Assembly: GCF_003664255.1 (NCBI RefSeq)
Contig: NZ_RCCV01000004.1
Location: forward strand, 558,001 to 622,000
DNA length: 64,000 bases
Source: Micromonospora sp. M71_S20
Lineage (GTDB): Bacteria; Actinomycetota; Actinomycetes; Mycobacteriales; Micromonosporaceae
Direction: 5' to 3'
The translations under genes were made by a program, and so were the position numbers. The notes beneath the pieces are model-generated. The model saw nothing but the letters and a program-made list of their open reading frames with translations. It was not told where the DNA came from and did not search any database. This document shows positions 43,732 through 54,693 of this stretch, piece by piece (position 1 is the stretch's first letter; each line of letters begins with the position of its first letter).

Positions 43732-46700
43732 CCGCCAGCCACACCCCGAGCGCGTCCCCGCGACAGGAACTGCTCCAGCGGCGCCTGCGCGGTGCCGGTC
43801 TGTCCCGCCGCGCCGACACCATCGCCCCGGCGCCCCGCACCGGCCCGCTGCCGCTGTCCTTCGGGCAGCACCGGCTCTGGGTGCTCGACCAGTTGCAGCC
43901 CGGCGGCGCCGGATACCTGATGTCCGTCGGCCTACGGCTGCGCGGCACGCCGCACTCCGCCGCGCTGCGCCGGGCGTTGACCGAACTGGTCGCCCGGCAC
44001 GAGATCCTGCGGACCCGGTACGTCGTCGTCGACGGTGAGCCGGCACAGGTCGTCGGCCCGCCGGCCCCGGTCGAGCTGACGGTGACCGATCTCGGCCACA
44101 CCGACCGGGAGACGGCCCGGCAGCGCCTCACCGAGCTGCTCGGCGCGCCGGACCCGGTCGACCTGGCCGCCGGCCCGGCGTTGCGGGCCCGGCTGGTCCG
44201 GCTCGCCGAGGACGAGCACGCCCTGGTGCTCACCATGCACCACATCTCCTCCGACGGCTGGTCCGAGGGGATCATCCTCCGCGAACTGGCCGCCCTGTAC
44301 GACGCGTACGTCGCCGGCCGGCCCTCCCCGCTGGCCCCGCTGCCCATCCAGTACGCGGACTTCGCGGTCTGGCAGCGGGCCCGGTTCGCCGGGGACCGGC
44401 TGGACCGGCAGGTCGAGCACTGGCGGGACCGGCTGGCCGGGCTGAGGCCGTTGGAGCTGCCGACCGACCGGCCCCGGCCGCCGGTGTGGAACCCGGCCGG
44501 CGGGCTGGTCACCTTCACGGTGCCGGCCGCCGTCGCCGGCCGGCTGCGGGAGCTGGGCCGGGCGTCGAACGCCACCCCGTTCATGGTGCTGCTGGCCGCG
44601 TTTCAGCTCCTGCTGGCCCGCTACACCGGGCAGACCGACGTCGCGGTGGGCACCCCGGCCGCCGGCCGGGAGCGCCTGGAGGTGCACGGTCTGGTCGGAC
44701 TCTTCCTCAACACGCTGGTGCTGCGGACCGACCTGTCCGGCGAGCCGAGCTTCGTCGAGGTGCTGGCCCGGGTCCGGGAGGCGGTGCTGGACGCGCAGTC
44801 GCACCAGGACGTGCCGTTCGAGCGGATCGTGGACGCGCTGTCCCCGCAGCGGGACCTGTCCCGCAACCCGCTGTTCCAGACCATGTTCCTCTTCGAGGAG
44901 GGCGGGTCGGCCCGCTTCGACGCGGGCGGCCTGGTGGGGGAGGAGCTGTCCGCCGGTCCCACCACGGCGAAGTTCGACCTGACGCTCGGGCTGGTCGAGG
45001 AGGCGGACGGCTCCCTCTCCGGCGGGGTGGACTTCCCGACGGCGTTGTTCGACGACGCGACCGTGCGGCGACTGGCCGGGCACTACCGGCAGCTGCTGAG
45101 CGCCGTCGTCACCGACCCGGACGCCCCGGTCACCCGGCTGCCCATGCTCACCGACACCGAGACGGCCCAACTCGCGGCCTGGAACGACACCGCCGTCGAG
45201 CACCCCCACCACACCCTGACGGAGCTGCTGGACGCGCAGGCGGCCCGTACGCCCGACGCGGTCGCGCTGCGCTTCGACGGCGAGGAGCTGTCGTACCGCC
45301 GGTTGCACGCCGAGGCCGGCGTCCTCGCGCGGCGCCTGCGCGACGCCGGGGTCGGCCCGGAGTCCGTCGTGGCCGTCTGCCTGCCCCGCGGCCTGGACCT
45401 GATGCGGGCGCTGGTGGCGGTCCTGAAGGCCGGCGCCGCCTACCTGCCGCTGGACCCGGACCTCCCGGCGCAGCGCCGCGCCTTCATGGTGCGCGACTCC
45501 GGCGCCCGCCTGGTGGTCACCGAGGACTTCCTGGCCGCCGAGGACCGGGCGTCCCCCGCCGGCGATCCGTCGCCGTCGGAGCGGATCACGCCCGGGCACG
45601 CCGCCTACCTCATCTACACGTCCGGGTCGACCGGCCGGCCCAAGGGCGCCCTGATCGAGCACGGCGCGATCGTCAACCGCCTGCTGTGGATGCAGGACGC
45701 CTACCGCCTCGACGCCTCGGACCGGGTGTTGCAGAAGACGCCCGTCGGGTTCGACGTGTCGGTGTGGGAGCTCTTCTGGCCGCTGATCACCGGCGCGACG
45801 CTGGTCCTCGCCCGCCCCGGCGGGCACCGCGACCCGGCATACCTGGCCGAGACGATCCGGACGGAGGGGATCACCACCCTCCACTTCGTGCCGTCGATGC
45901 TGCGGGCCTTCCTGGCCGAGCCCGTCGGGGCGCTGCCGTCCCTGCGGCGACTGATCTGCAGCGGCGAGGCGCTGCCGGCCGAGCTGGCCGCCAAGGTGCA
46001 CGAGCGGATCGGCTGCGAGCTGCACAACCTGTACGGCCCGACGGAGACCGCGGTCGACGTCACCGCGACGCGGTGCGAGCCCGGCGAGCCGGTCACCATC
46101 GGCCGCCCGATCGCCAACACCACCGCCCACATCGTCGACGCGGCCCTGCGGCCCACCCCGGTCGGCGTCCCCGGCGAGCTGCTGATCGGTGGCGTGCAGC
46201 TCGCCCGGGGCTACCTCGGCCGGGCGGCGCTGACCGCCGAACGGTTCGTCCCCGACCCGTTCGCCACCGTGCCGGGGCGGCGCCTGTACCGCACCGGTGA
46301 CCTGGCCCGCTACCGCCCCTGCGGCAGCATCGAGTACCTCGGCCGGATCGACGACCAGGTGAAGATCCGGGGTCAGCGCATCGAGCTCGGCGAGGTCGAG
46401 GCCGTGCTGCACGAGGCTCCCGGCGTCACTGCGGCGGCGGTGGCCGTCCACGACGGGCAGCTCGTCGGCCACCTCGTCGGGCCGGAGACCGTCGACCGGG
46501 TGCGCGCGTACCTGCTGGCTCGGCTGCCGGACGCGATGGTCCCGGCGCGCTGGACGATCCTGCCCGCCCTGCCGCTGACCGCCAGCGGCAAGGTGGACCG
46601 CCGCGCCCTGCCGGCGCCCGACCCGGTGCCGGGCGCGGGGAGCGACGGCCACGTCGCCCCGCGCGACGAGACCGAGAAGCGGATAGCCGACGCGTTCGGC

Positions 46701-49700
46701 GTGGCGCTCGGCATCGACACGGTCGGTGTGACGGACAGCTTCTTCCTGCTCGGCGGCGACTCGATGCGGGCGATCCGGATGGTGGGGCTGCTGCGTGCGG
46801 CCGGCCTCGCGGTGTCGGTCCAGGACCTGTTCACGCACCAGAGCGTGGCCGAGCTGGCGGGCGTGGTCGGGCGGACCGGGCCGGCCGAGGAGGCGGAGTC
46901 GACCGTCGGCCGGTTCGCGCTGGTGGGCGACGCGGACCGCAGCCGGCTGCCGGACGGGCTCGTCGACGCCTATCCGATCACCCAGAACCAGGCGGGCATG
47001 CTGTTCGAGATGCTCTCCGGCGGCGACCGGCCGGTCTACCGCAACGTCTCCTGCTACGGGATCACCGACCAGCTGCCCTTCTCGCTGGACGCGCTGCGGG
47101 AGGCCGGCCGGCTGCTCACGGACCGGCACGAGATCCTGCGTACGTCGTTCGACCTGTCCGGCTACTCCGAGCTGATGCAGCTCGTCCACGCGTCGGTGGA
47201 CCTGCCGATCGGCTACGACGACCTGCGCGGGCTGCGGCCCGACGAGCAGGAGGAGGCGGTACGCGCGCACCTGCGGGCCGAGCGCGTCCGGCCGTTCGAC
47301 ATCACCACGGCGCCGCTGCTGCGCTACCACGTGCACCAGCTCGGCGACTCCGAATGGCGACTGACCCACTCGGAGAGCCACGCCATCCTCGACGGCTGGA
47401 GCCACACCTCCACGGTGGCGATGCTGATCTCGTTGTACCGGACGCTGCGCCGCGACGAGCGGCCCGACCTGCCGCCCCCGCCAGCGGTGCGCTTCGCCGA
47501 CCTCGTCGCCCGCGAGCGCGAGTCCCTCGCCTCGGCGACGGACCGCGGCTTCTGGGCGGCGATCGTCGCCGGGTCGGACCGGCTCGAACTCCCGCCGGAG
47601 TGGGGCACCGGGTCGGACGCCCCGGCGACCGTCATCGAGGTGCCGTGGGCCGACCTGCGTCCCGCACTGCGCCGCCTCTCCGCCGCCGCCGGCACCTCCC
47701 TGAAGAGCGTGCTGCACGCCGCGCACCTCAAGGTGATGAGCATCGTCACCGGCCGGCAGCGGTTCTTCAGCGGCCTGCTCTGCAACGGCCGGCCCGAGCG
47801 GCTGCGCGGCGACGAGGTGTTCGGCATGTACCTCAACACGGTGCCGTTCGCCGCCGACACCTCCGCCCGTACCTGGCGGGCCCTGGTCCAAGCCGTCTTC
47901 GCCGGCGAGGCGCGCCTCTGGCCGCACCGCCGCTACCCGCTGCCGACCATGCAACGCCAGTGGGGCAACGGCACGCCGCTGCTGCGGGTCGGCTTCTCGT
48001 ACCTGGACTTCCACGTGCTCGACGGCCCCGCCGAGTCGGTCGAGATGGTCGACGACTTCAGCCCGAGCAGCGTCGGGCTGGACGTGTGGACGTTCCCGGG
48101 AGTCCTGCGGCTGGGCGCCCGGCCCGCCGACATCGACCGGCCGTACCTCGAACTGCTGGCCCGGACCTACCGGCACGTGCTGGAGGCGATGGCCGCCGAC
48201 CCGGACGGCGACACGGACGTCGGGCTGAGCGCCGCCGACCGGGCCTGGGCGGTCGAGGCGAACCAGCCCGTCGAGCGGTTCCCGGCGGAACCGTTCGTCC
48301 ACGACCTCGTCGTCGCGCGCGCTGCCGCCGCGCCCGCCGCGGTGGCGCTGCGGCACGGCGACGCCACGCTCACCTACGGGCAGTTGGACGACCGGTCCGA
48401 CCGCCTCGCCGCGCGCCTGGCAGAGCTGGGCGTCCGGGCCGACACGGTCGTCGGCATCCACCTGCCCCGCGGGATCGACCTCATCGTCGCGATGCTGGCC
48501 GTCCTCAAGGCCGGCGGGGCGTACCTGCCGCTCGATCCGGCCTACCCCGCCGAGCGGGTCGGCGACATGATCCGCGACGCGGCGCCCGTGGTGGTGCTGA
48601 CCGACGGCGACCTCGCCCCGGGGCTGCCGCGCACGACCGCGACGGTGCTGGTCGCCGACCTCGCGAACGGCCGACCCCGGGCGGCCTACCCGCCGGCGGT
48701 ACGGCTCAGCGGGGACAACCTCGCCTACGTCATCTACACGTCGGGCTCCACCGGACGGCCCAAGGGCGTCGCGGTCACCCACCGCAGCGTGCTCAACTTC
48801 TGCCACGCCCAGCGGCGGGTCCTGACCGCCCACGCCGGGGACGAGGTGCTCCAGTTCGCCTCGCCCAGCTTCGACGCGTCGGTCTGGGAGATCCTGCTGG
48901 CCCTCGCCAACGGCGCGACGCTGGTGCTGCCCCCGCCGGACGCCGACCCCGGTGACCTCCGCCGCCACGCGGCCGAGCTGACCCACATGACCCTGCCGCC
49001 GCCGCTGCTGGACCGCCTCGACCCGGCCGCCTTCCCGCGCCTGCGGGTGCTGGTCACCGGCGGCGAGGCGTGCACGGCCGACCAGGCGGCGCGATGGGCC
49101 GACCGGGTTCGGGTCCTGCACGCGTACGGACCCACCGAGACCACCGTGGTCGCCACCATCGCCGAGCTGCGGGCCACGGACACGGCACCGCCGCCGATCG
49201 GGCTCCCGCTGGACAACGTGCGCGCCTACGTCGTCGACGACGAACTGCGCCTGCTGCCCCCCGGCGTACGCGGGGAACTGGTGCTCGGCGGGGCGGGCGT
49301 CGTGCGCGGATACCTCAACCGGCCGGCACTCACCGCCGAGCGGTTCGTGCCGGACCCGTACGCGTCCCGGCCGGGCGAGCGCATGTACCGCACCGGCGAC
49401 GTGGTCTCCCGCGACCCCGACGGCACCCTGCACTTCCACGGCCGCCGGGACCACCAGGTCAAGGTCCGCGGGTTCCGGATCGAGCTGGGCGAGATCGAGC
49501 AGGCCCTCGCCACCCACCCGGCGGTCGCCGCCGCCGTGGTCGCCGTGCACCGGGCCGGCACCCCGGACGCCTCGCTCGTCGCGTACGCCCGCCCCGCGAA
49601 CGGCACCGCGGCGTCCGCGGCCGCGCTGCGCGACCACCTGCGTGAGCGGTTGCCGCAGCACCTCGTCCCGCACCACTACCTCTGGGTGGACGACTTCTCG

Positions 49701-50849
49701 TACACCCGCAACGGCAAGGTCGACCGGACCGCCCTCCCGGCGCCGGACGGCTCGCGGCCGGTGACCGACGTCGAGTACGTCGCGCCACGCTCGGACGTCG
49801 AGCAGCACATCGCCACCGCCTGGAGCGAGGCGCTCGGCATCGAGCGGATCGGTGTGCACGACGACTTCTTCGCGCTCGGCGGCCACTCGCTGGCGATGAT
49901 GCGGCTGACCGCGACGCTGCGCAGCCGGCACGGCTACGAGCTGACCTTCGGCTCGTTCGTCGAACACCGCACCGTCGCCGGGCTGGCCGCGACACTTCAG
50001 GATCCGGCGGCGACGGCCGGCGCGATGATGTGGCTGCGGCGCGACGGCGACGGCCGGCCCCCGCTGTTCTGCGTGCACCCCGGTGGCGGCAGCGCCCACT
50101 GGTATCTACGCCTGGCCCCGCACCTGCCCCCCGGCCAGCCGGTGGCGGCGTTCGAATGGCCGGGCCCGCACCCGGAGGGCACGCCCACCACGGCGCAGAT
50201 GGCCGAACGCTACGGCGACGAACTCCGCCGGGCCCAACCGCACGGCCCGTACCGGCTGTTCAGCTGGTGCGGTGGCAGCGGCATCGCCAGCGAGATGGCC
50301 CACCGGCTGGTCGAGGACGGGCACGAGGTGACGCTGATCCTGCTCGATCCGGGCCTGGACATCCACACCCGCGCCGACGCCTGGAACGAGCTCGCCCTCA
50401 TCCGCCGCCTCGAACTGCTGCTGGCGGAGGTGGGCACCGGCGGCGACGAGGCCGACACGCCGGAACGCCGCCGGGAGATCCTCGACCTGCTCGAGCACCT
50501 CGTGGACGACGTCGACGAGGAGACCGGCATCGCGCTGCCCGAGCGCGGCGTGGGGGACTCGTGGCCGCGGCAGGTCCGGATCTGGCGCGAGGTCATGGAG
50601 GTCGACGTCGAGTACCGGCAGCGCCCCTGGCCGGGGCGGCTGGAACTGATCGTCAGCGACGAGCTCGCCGACGGCCGGCACGAGGTCACCTCCGGCCAGA
50701 GCTACCCGGACTACCTGGCGCGCTGGAAGGAGCTCTGCACCGGCGGCGTGCGGGTCCACCGGGTGCCGGGCGACCACTTCAGCGTCATCAAGCCGCCGCA
50801 CGTCACCAGGCTCGCCCGCGTCATCGCCGACGTGCTGGGTGAGGGCTGA
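43728..50849 (+). CDS. NRPS E: C-A-PCP-C-A-PCP-TE
   Basis: A 2373-residue terminal synthetase. The GTG start overlaps the NRPS D stop (GTGA) behind AAGGAGG. C1 has HHISSDG near 171. A1 (near 630) reads D-V-W-H-I-S-L-V-D-K, a Ser code. PCP1 has its Ser near 1012. C2 is the atypical type (SHAILDGWS near 1217), preceded by RFALVGDADRSRLPDGLVDA. A2 (near 1670) reads D-A-W-T-V-G-A-V-V-K, nearest to aromatic/hydrophobic codes. PCP2 has its Ser near 2054. The thioesterase (about 2105-2373) has Cys2181 in SWCGGSG where Ser is usual, with Asp2207 (LLDPG) and His2350 (GDHFSVI) completing the triad. This TE releases or cyclises the finished peptide. Confidence 0.92.
44707..44887 (+). repeat. Perfect 181-bp inverted repeat, right copy (C1 of NRPS E)
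   Basis: This stretch is identical over its whole length to the reverse complement of 32607-32787 in NRPS C. The two copies lie in opposite arms of the cluster about 12 kb apart. Confidence 0.9.
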
Positions 50850-50864
50850 CCGTTGTCACGGATG

Positions 50865-50891
50865 CCGGCCGCGCCCGACGGGCGCGGCCGG
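50865..50891 (+). terminator. 12-bp perfect hairpin after NRPS E
   Basis: CCGGCCGCGCCC and GGGCGCGGCCGG form a perfect 12-bp stem around a 3-base loop, in the 59-bp gap between NRPS E and the aldehyde dehydrogenase gene. Only 17 bases separate it from the next start, too few for a new promoter downstream, so it may act as an attenuator or mRNA-stability element rather than a full stop. Confidence 0.55.
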
Positions 50892-50908
50892 ACGAGAGGA
50901 AGAACCGG

Positions 50909-51799
50909 ATGAGTACCCACACGAGCCCGCCACCCCTACGGGTAGCCATCGTGGGCACGGGCAACATCGGAACCGACCTGCTGTTGAAGGTCGGGGCGTC
51001 CCCCCTGCTGGAGTGCGTCCTGTTCGCCGGACGCCGCGCCGGATCCCCCGGAATCGAGCTGGCCGAGCGCCACGGGGTGCCCACCAGCGTGGCCGGCATC
51101 GACGCCGTCGCCGCCCGCGCCGAACACGTCGACCTGGTCTTCGACGCGACCTCGGCCGACGACGCCACCCGCCACTGGTCGGTCGTCGCGCCCACCGGGC
51201 TGCCCTTCGTCGACCTCACGCCGGCGCACCTCGGCAAGTTCTGCGTGCCGGCCCTCAACCTCGACGACTGCCTCGACGAGCAGTACCTCAGCATGGTCAC
51301 CTGCGGGGGACAGGCGGCGGTCCCGATGGCCCACTGCATGGCGGAGGCCGCGGAGGGCATCGACTACCTGGAGATCGTCTCGGCCAGCGCCTCGGCCACC
51401 GTCGGCCCCGCGTCCCGGGCCAACCTCGACGAGTACGTGCACACCACCGAGCAGGCGACCATCGAGTTCTGCGGCGTGCGGCGCACCAAGACCGTGCTGA
51501 TCATCAACCCCGCCGACCCCGGCATCGTCATGCGCAACTCCATCTCGGTGACGAACGCCGAACGGCTCGACCTGGACGCCCTGCGCGCCTCCGTCGCCAT
51601 GATGGAGAAGCTGATCAGGTCGTACGTGCCCGGCTACCGCGTCGTCGTCCCGCCGGTGGCGGTCGGTGACCGCACCACCATCGTCGTGGAGGTCGAGGGC
51701 CGGGGCGACTGGTTCCCGCGCTACGCCGGCAACCTCGACATCATCACCTGCGCCGCGCTCGCGGTGGCGGAGGCCCGGGCGGAACGGCGGCGGTCATGA
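50909..51799 (+). CDS. Acylating acetaldehyde dehydrogenase (MhpF/HsaG/NikA family)
   Basis: A 296-residue CoA-dependent aldehyde dehydrogenase interconverting an acyl-CoA and its aldehyde with NADH. The Rossmann motif is VAIVGTGNIGTDLL, the catalytic Cys132 is in SMVTCGGQAAVPM, and RTKTVLIINPADPGIVMRNS is typical of the DmpF/MhpF family. In meta-cleavage pathways it partners the aldolase that follows here (four-base overlap). In nikkomycin biosynthesis the homologue NikA works with aldolase NikB in the synthetic direction. Its place behind NRPS E argues for that synthetic role. Confidence 0.88.
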   Translation: MSTHTSPPPLRVAIVGTGNIGTDLLLKVGASPLLECVLFAGRRAGSPGIELAERHGVPTSVAGIDAVAARAEHVDLVFDATSADDATRHWSVVAPTGLPFVDLTPAHLGKFCVPALNLDDCLDEQYLSMVTCGGQAAVPMAHCMAEAAEGIDYLEIVSASASATVGPASRANLDEYVHTTEQATIEFCGVRRTKTVLIINPADPGIVMRNSISVTNAERLDLDALRASVAMMEKLIRSYVPGYRVVVPPVAVGDRTTIVVEVEGRGDWFPRYAGNLDIITCAALAVAEARAERRRS

Positions 51800-52827
51800 G
51801 CGGCGCACCGAAACTCAGCATCTGCGACACGACCCTGCGCGACGGCAACCACGCGGTCGGCCACCAACTCGGCCGCGCGGACATCAGCGCGTACGCGCGG
51901 GCGGCCGAGGCGGCCGGCGTGGACGTCGTCGAGGTCGGCCACGGCAACGGGCTCGGCGCCTCGTCCATCCAGGTCGGCATGGCCGCGCTCAGCGACGCCG
52001 AGATGCTGCGGGCCGCCAAGGCCGAGCTGCGTACGGCCCGTCTCGGCGTGCTGTCCATCCCCGGGTTCGCCAGCGTCGAGCGCGACCTCAAGCCGGCGCT
52101 GGACTGCGGCGTGGACGAGGTCCGGGTCGGCGCGCACTGCACCGAGGCGGACGTCACCCGGCAGCAGGTCACGATGCTGCGGGCGTTGGGCGTCGCCGTC
52201 AAGGGAATGCTGTTGATGAGCCACATGGCCTCCGCGGCGAAGCTGGTGGAACAGGCCCGGCTCATGCAGGGCTACGGCGCCGAGGCGGTCATCCTGATGG
52301 ACTCCGCCGGCGCGTACACGCCGGAGAAGGTCCGCGAGAAGGTCGGCGAGCTCGTCGAGAACCTCGACATCGCGGTCGGCTTCCACGCGCACAACAACCT
52401 CGGCATGTCGGTCGTCAACAGCATGGCGGCGATCGAGGCCGGGGCGACCATCGTCGACGTCACGGCGCGGGGCTTCGGCGCGGGCGCGGGCAACGCACCG
52501 ATCGAGCTCGTCGCGGCCAACCTGCACGTCGGTCAGGTCGAGACCGACATCCAGCTCTTCGGCGCGCTCGACGCGGCCGACGTGGCACAGGAGCGTTTCG
52601 TCAAGCACGTGCCCACCAACGACAGCGTCACCATCGCCAGCGGGATCGCCGGCGTGTTCTCCGGGTTCGCCGCGCCGGTGCGGCGCGCGAGCGCCCGCTT
52701 CGGCGTCGACCCCCGCCGGATCCTGCTGGAGCTGGGCAACCGCCGGGTGGTGGCCGGCCAGGAGGACACCATCATCGAGGTCGCCATGTCGCTGGCCGCC
52801 GAGCAGGAGGCATCGAGCCAGGTGTGA
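51796..52827 (+). CDS. 4-Hydroxy-2-oxovalerate aldolase (DmpG/HsaF/NikB family)
   Basis: A 343-residue metal-dependent class II pyruvate aldolase. The N-terminus ICDTTLRDGNHAVGHQLGRA carries the metal-binding Asp and catalytic Arg/His region, and GFHAHNNLGMSVVNSM supplies the two metal-binding His residues. It joins an aldehyde to pyruvate, or to a related 2-oxo acid, giving a 4-hydroxy-2-oxo acid, or runs in reverse. Substrate channelling with the upstream dehydrogenase is known for this pair. Here it probably builds a keto acid precursor of an unusual amino acid. Confidence 0.88.
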   Translation: MSGAPKLSICDTTLRDGNHAVGHQLGRADISAYARAAEAAGVDVVEVGHGNGLGASSIQVGMAALSDAEMLRAAKAELRTARLGVLSIPGFASVERDLKPALDCGVDEVRVGAHCTEADVTRQQVTMLRALGVAVKGMLLMSHMASAAKLVEQARLMQGYGAEAVILMDSAGAYTPEKVREKVGELVENLDIAVGFHAHNNLGMSVVNSMAAIEAGATIVDVTARGFGAGAGNAPIELVAANLHVGQVETDIQLFGALDAADVAQERFVKHVPTNDSVTIASGIAGVFSGFAAPVRRASARFGVDPRRILLELGNRRVVAGQEDTIIEVAMSLAAEQEASSQV

Positions 52828-52867
52828 GCGGTCGTCAGGGTTCACATCACAGGACGTAGGAGGAGCA

Positions 52868-53854
52868 ATGCAACGCCATTCCCCGCTCGACGAGGCGGCC
52901 GACCTGGCCGCGGTCGCCGCGCTGCTGCAGATCGGCGCGGAGATCGGAGTGGACCGACTGCTGGACTCGGGCGGCACGTTCAGCGCCGCCGATCTGGCCA
53001 GGACCGCCGAGCTTCCGCAGGCCGGCGTGGACGACTACCTTGCCGCGCTGGTCGCCGCCGGGCTGGTGGTCGGCACGGACGTGCCGAACCGCTTCCAGGC
53101 GGCCGAGGACTACCCGGACCGGCGGTACGCGGCCGGATACGTGTCCTGGGCCATGAGCGCCAACGGCCCGTTCCTCGCCAACGCGCGGGAGTTCCTCACC
53201 GACCGCGACGCGGCCGCCCGGGTCCATCGCCGCGACGGGCGCCGGGTGGCGGTCAGTTCGCGGTGGATCGGCGAGCGGGCGTTCTATCCGCCGATCGTCG
53301 ACCGGGTCGCCTCGGCCGGTGCCTCGCACGTGGCCGACCTCGGCGCCGGCGCCGGCGGACTGCTCATCGAGCTCCTCGGGCGGGACCCGGGGCGTACGGG
53401 TGTGGCGCTCGACAGCAGCGGCGCCGCGTGTGCCGCGGCGCGGGAGGCCGCCGCCGCCGCGGGGGTGGACGACCGGCTCAAGGTCGTCGAGCGTACGGTC
53501 CAGTCCCTCGCGGACGATCCCGGGCCGGTCGAGGGCGCGGACGCCGTGCTGGCGTGCTTCGTCATGCACGACATCGTGGCGGACGAGTCGGTGGCCAAGG
53601 CCGTGCTGGGCGCCTGCCGCGACGCACTCGCTCCGGGCGGGTTCATGGCGGTCGCCGACGCGGTCTCCTACGCGCCCGATCCGGCGGAGCGGAGGTTCAG
53701 CGCGCTCTTCACCTACCTGCACGCCAGCTTCATGCGGGTGACCCTCCCGACCGAGCGGCAGTGGCTGGACACGTTCCGGGCCGCCGGCTTCTCCGAGACC
53801 GGGTGCGTACCGCTCGGCGTGCCCGGCGGCCGGCTCTTCGTGGCGGCCAGGTAG
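52868..53854 (+). CDS. MppJ-like alpha-keto acid C-methyltransferase
   Basis: A 328-residue SAM methyltransferase with an N-terminal winged-helix dimerisation domain and a Rossmann domain (SAM motif VADLGAGAGGLLIELL near 157). By eye it aligns best with MppJ/SgvM-type enzymes that methylate C3 of 2-oxo acids. The iron-binding positions of MppJ appear conserved: His234-Asp235 in CFVMHDIVAD, and His285 in YLHASFMRVTLPT. The start has AGGAGG upstream. Lying between the aldolase and hydratase genes, it probably C-methylates the 2-oxo acid they make. An ordinary O-methyltransferase is the alternative. Confidence 0.7.
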   Translation: MQRHSPLDEAADLAAVAALLQIGAEIGVDRLLDSGGTFSAADLARTAELPQAGVDDYLAALVAAGLVVGTDVPNRFQAAEDYPDRRYAAGYVSWAMSANGPFLANAREFLTDRDAAARVHRRDGRRVAVSSRWIGERAFYPPIVDRVASAGASHVADLGAGAGGLLIELLGRDPGRTGVALDSSGAACAAAREAAAAAGVDDRLKVVERTVQSLADDPGPVEGADAVLACFVMHDIVADESVAKAVLGACRDALAPGGFMAVADAVSYAPDPAERRFSALFTYLHASFMRVTLPTERQWLDTFRAAGFSETGCVPLGVPGGRLFVAAR

Positions 53855-54639
53855 TGGCCGCCACGCCGTCGCTGCACCGCGAACTCGCGGGGGAGCTCCG
53901 GACGGCGGCGCGGACCCTCCGTGCCGTGCCGCCGATCTCGGCCCGGCATCCGCAGCTCGACCTGGCGGACGCCTACGCCGTCCAGAGCGAGCTGCGCGAG
54001 CTGGAGCTGGCGGACGGCGCGGTCCTGGCCGGGCTCAAGATCGGTGCGACGAGCGAGGCGATCCAGTCGATGTTCGGCATCGACCATCCCGACTTCGGCT
54101 ACCTGACCGACCGGATGGTGCTCGACGACGGTGCCGACCTCGACCTGGGCCGGTTCATCGCGCCGAAGGTCGAAGGCGAGATCGCGTTCCGGTTCGCGGC
54201 GGACCTCACCGGCCCGACCGTGACCGCGCAGGACGTGCTGGCCGCCACCGCGGAGGTCCTGCCGGCGCTGGAGGTGCTCGACAGCCGGATCCAGGACTGG
54301 CGGATCGGCCTCGTGGACACCGTCGCCGACAACGCCTCGTCGGCGTTGGCCGTCCTCGGCGCCGGCGTGCCGCCCGACACGACGGACCTGGCCGACGCGC
54401 GCATGGAGCTGCGTAGCCGCCACGGCGTGCAGGCGGGGCGGGGCCGCGCCGTGATGGGTCACCCGGCCGAGTCCGTGGCGTTTCTGGTCCGCATCCTGTC
54501 CGGGTTCGGCACCGGGATCCGGGCCGGGCAGCTCGTGCTCTCCGGTTCCTGGGCGGCGGCCGTGGACCTCGTACCGGGTGACACCGTGCGGGCCTCCTTC
54601 GGCGCCCTGGGTCAGGTCGCGCTGACCACCCGCGGCTGA
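53854..54639 (+). CDS. 2-Keto-4-pentenoate hydratase family enzyme (MhpD/HsaE)
   Basis: A 261-residue protein of the hydratase/decarboxylase family. Typical blocks are GLKIGATSEAIQSMFGIDHP, the metal-binding PKVEGEIAFRF (two Glu), VLDSRIQDWRIGLVDTVADN and SGSWAAAVDLVPGD. It adds or removes water between a 2-oxopent-4-enoate and a 4-hydroxy-2-oxo acid. The GTG start overlaps the methyltransferase stop by one base (TAGTG). With the aldolase and dehydrogenase it completes a set like hsaEGF, but here with a methyltransferase inserted. Confidence 0.85.
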   Translation: MAATPSLHRELAGELRTAARTLRAVPPISARHPQLDLADAYAVQSELRELELADGAVLAGLKIGATSEAIQSMFGIDHPDFGYLTDRMVLDDGADLDLGRFIAPKVEGEIAFRFAADLTGPTVTAQDVLAATAEVLPALEVLDSRIQDWRIGLVDTVADNASSALAVLGAGVPPDTTDLADARMELRSRHGVQAGRGRAVMGHPAESVAFLVRILSGFGTGIRAGQLVLSGSWAAAVDLVPGDTVRASFGALGQVALTTRG

Positions 54640-54693
54640 CGTGATCCGGGGTCCCGGAGGGCCCCGGCCCGTTCCGGTCTCGCCCCCGCACAT

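Noticed and set aside
50909..54639. Assignment of these genes as hsaG, hsaF and hsaE of cholesterol A/B-ring degradation
   Set aside because: The families fit, and a steroid locus is 30 kb away. However, they lie in the NRPS operon with a keto-acid-type methyltransferase inserted, and no KstR or KstR2-like site or other hsa genes are near, so I treat them as biosynthetic.
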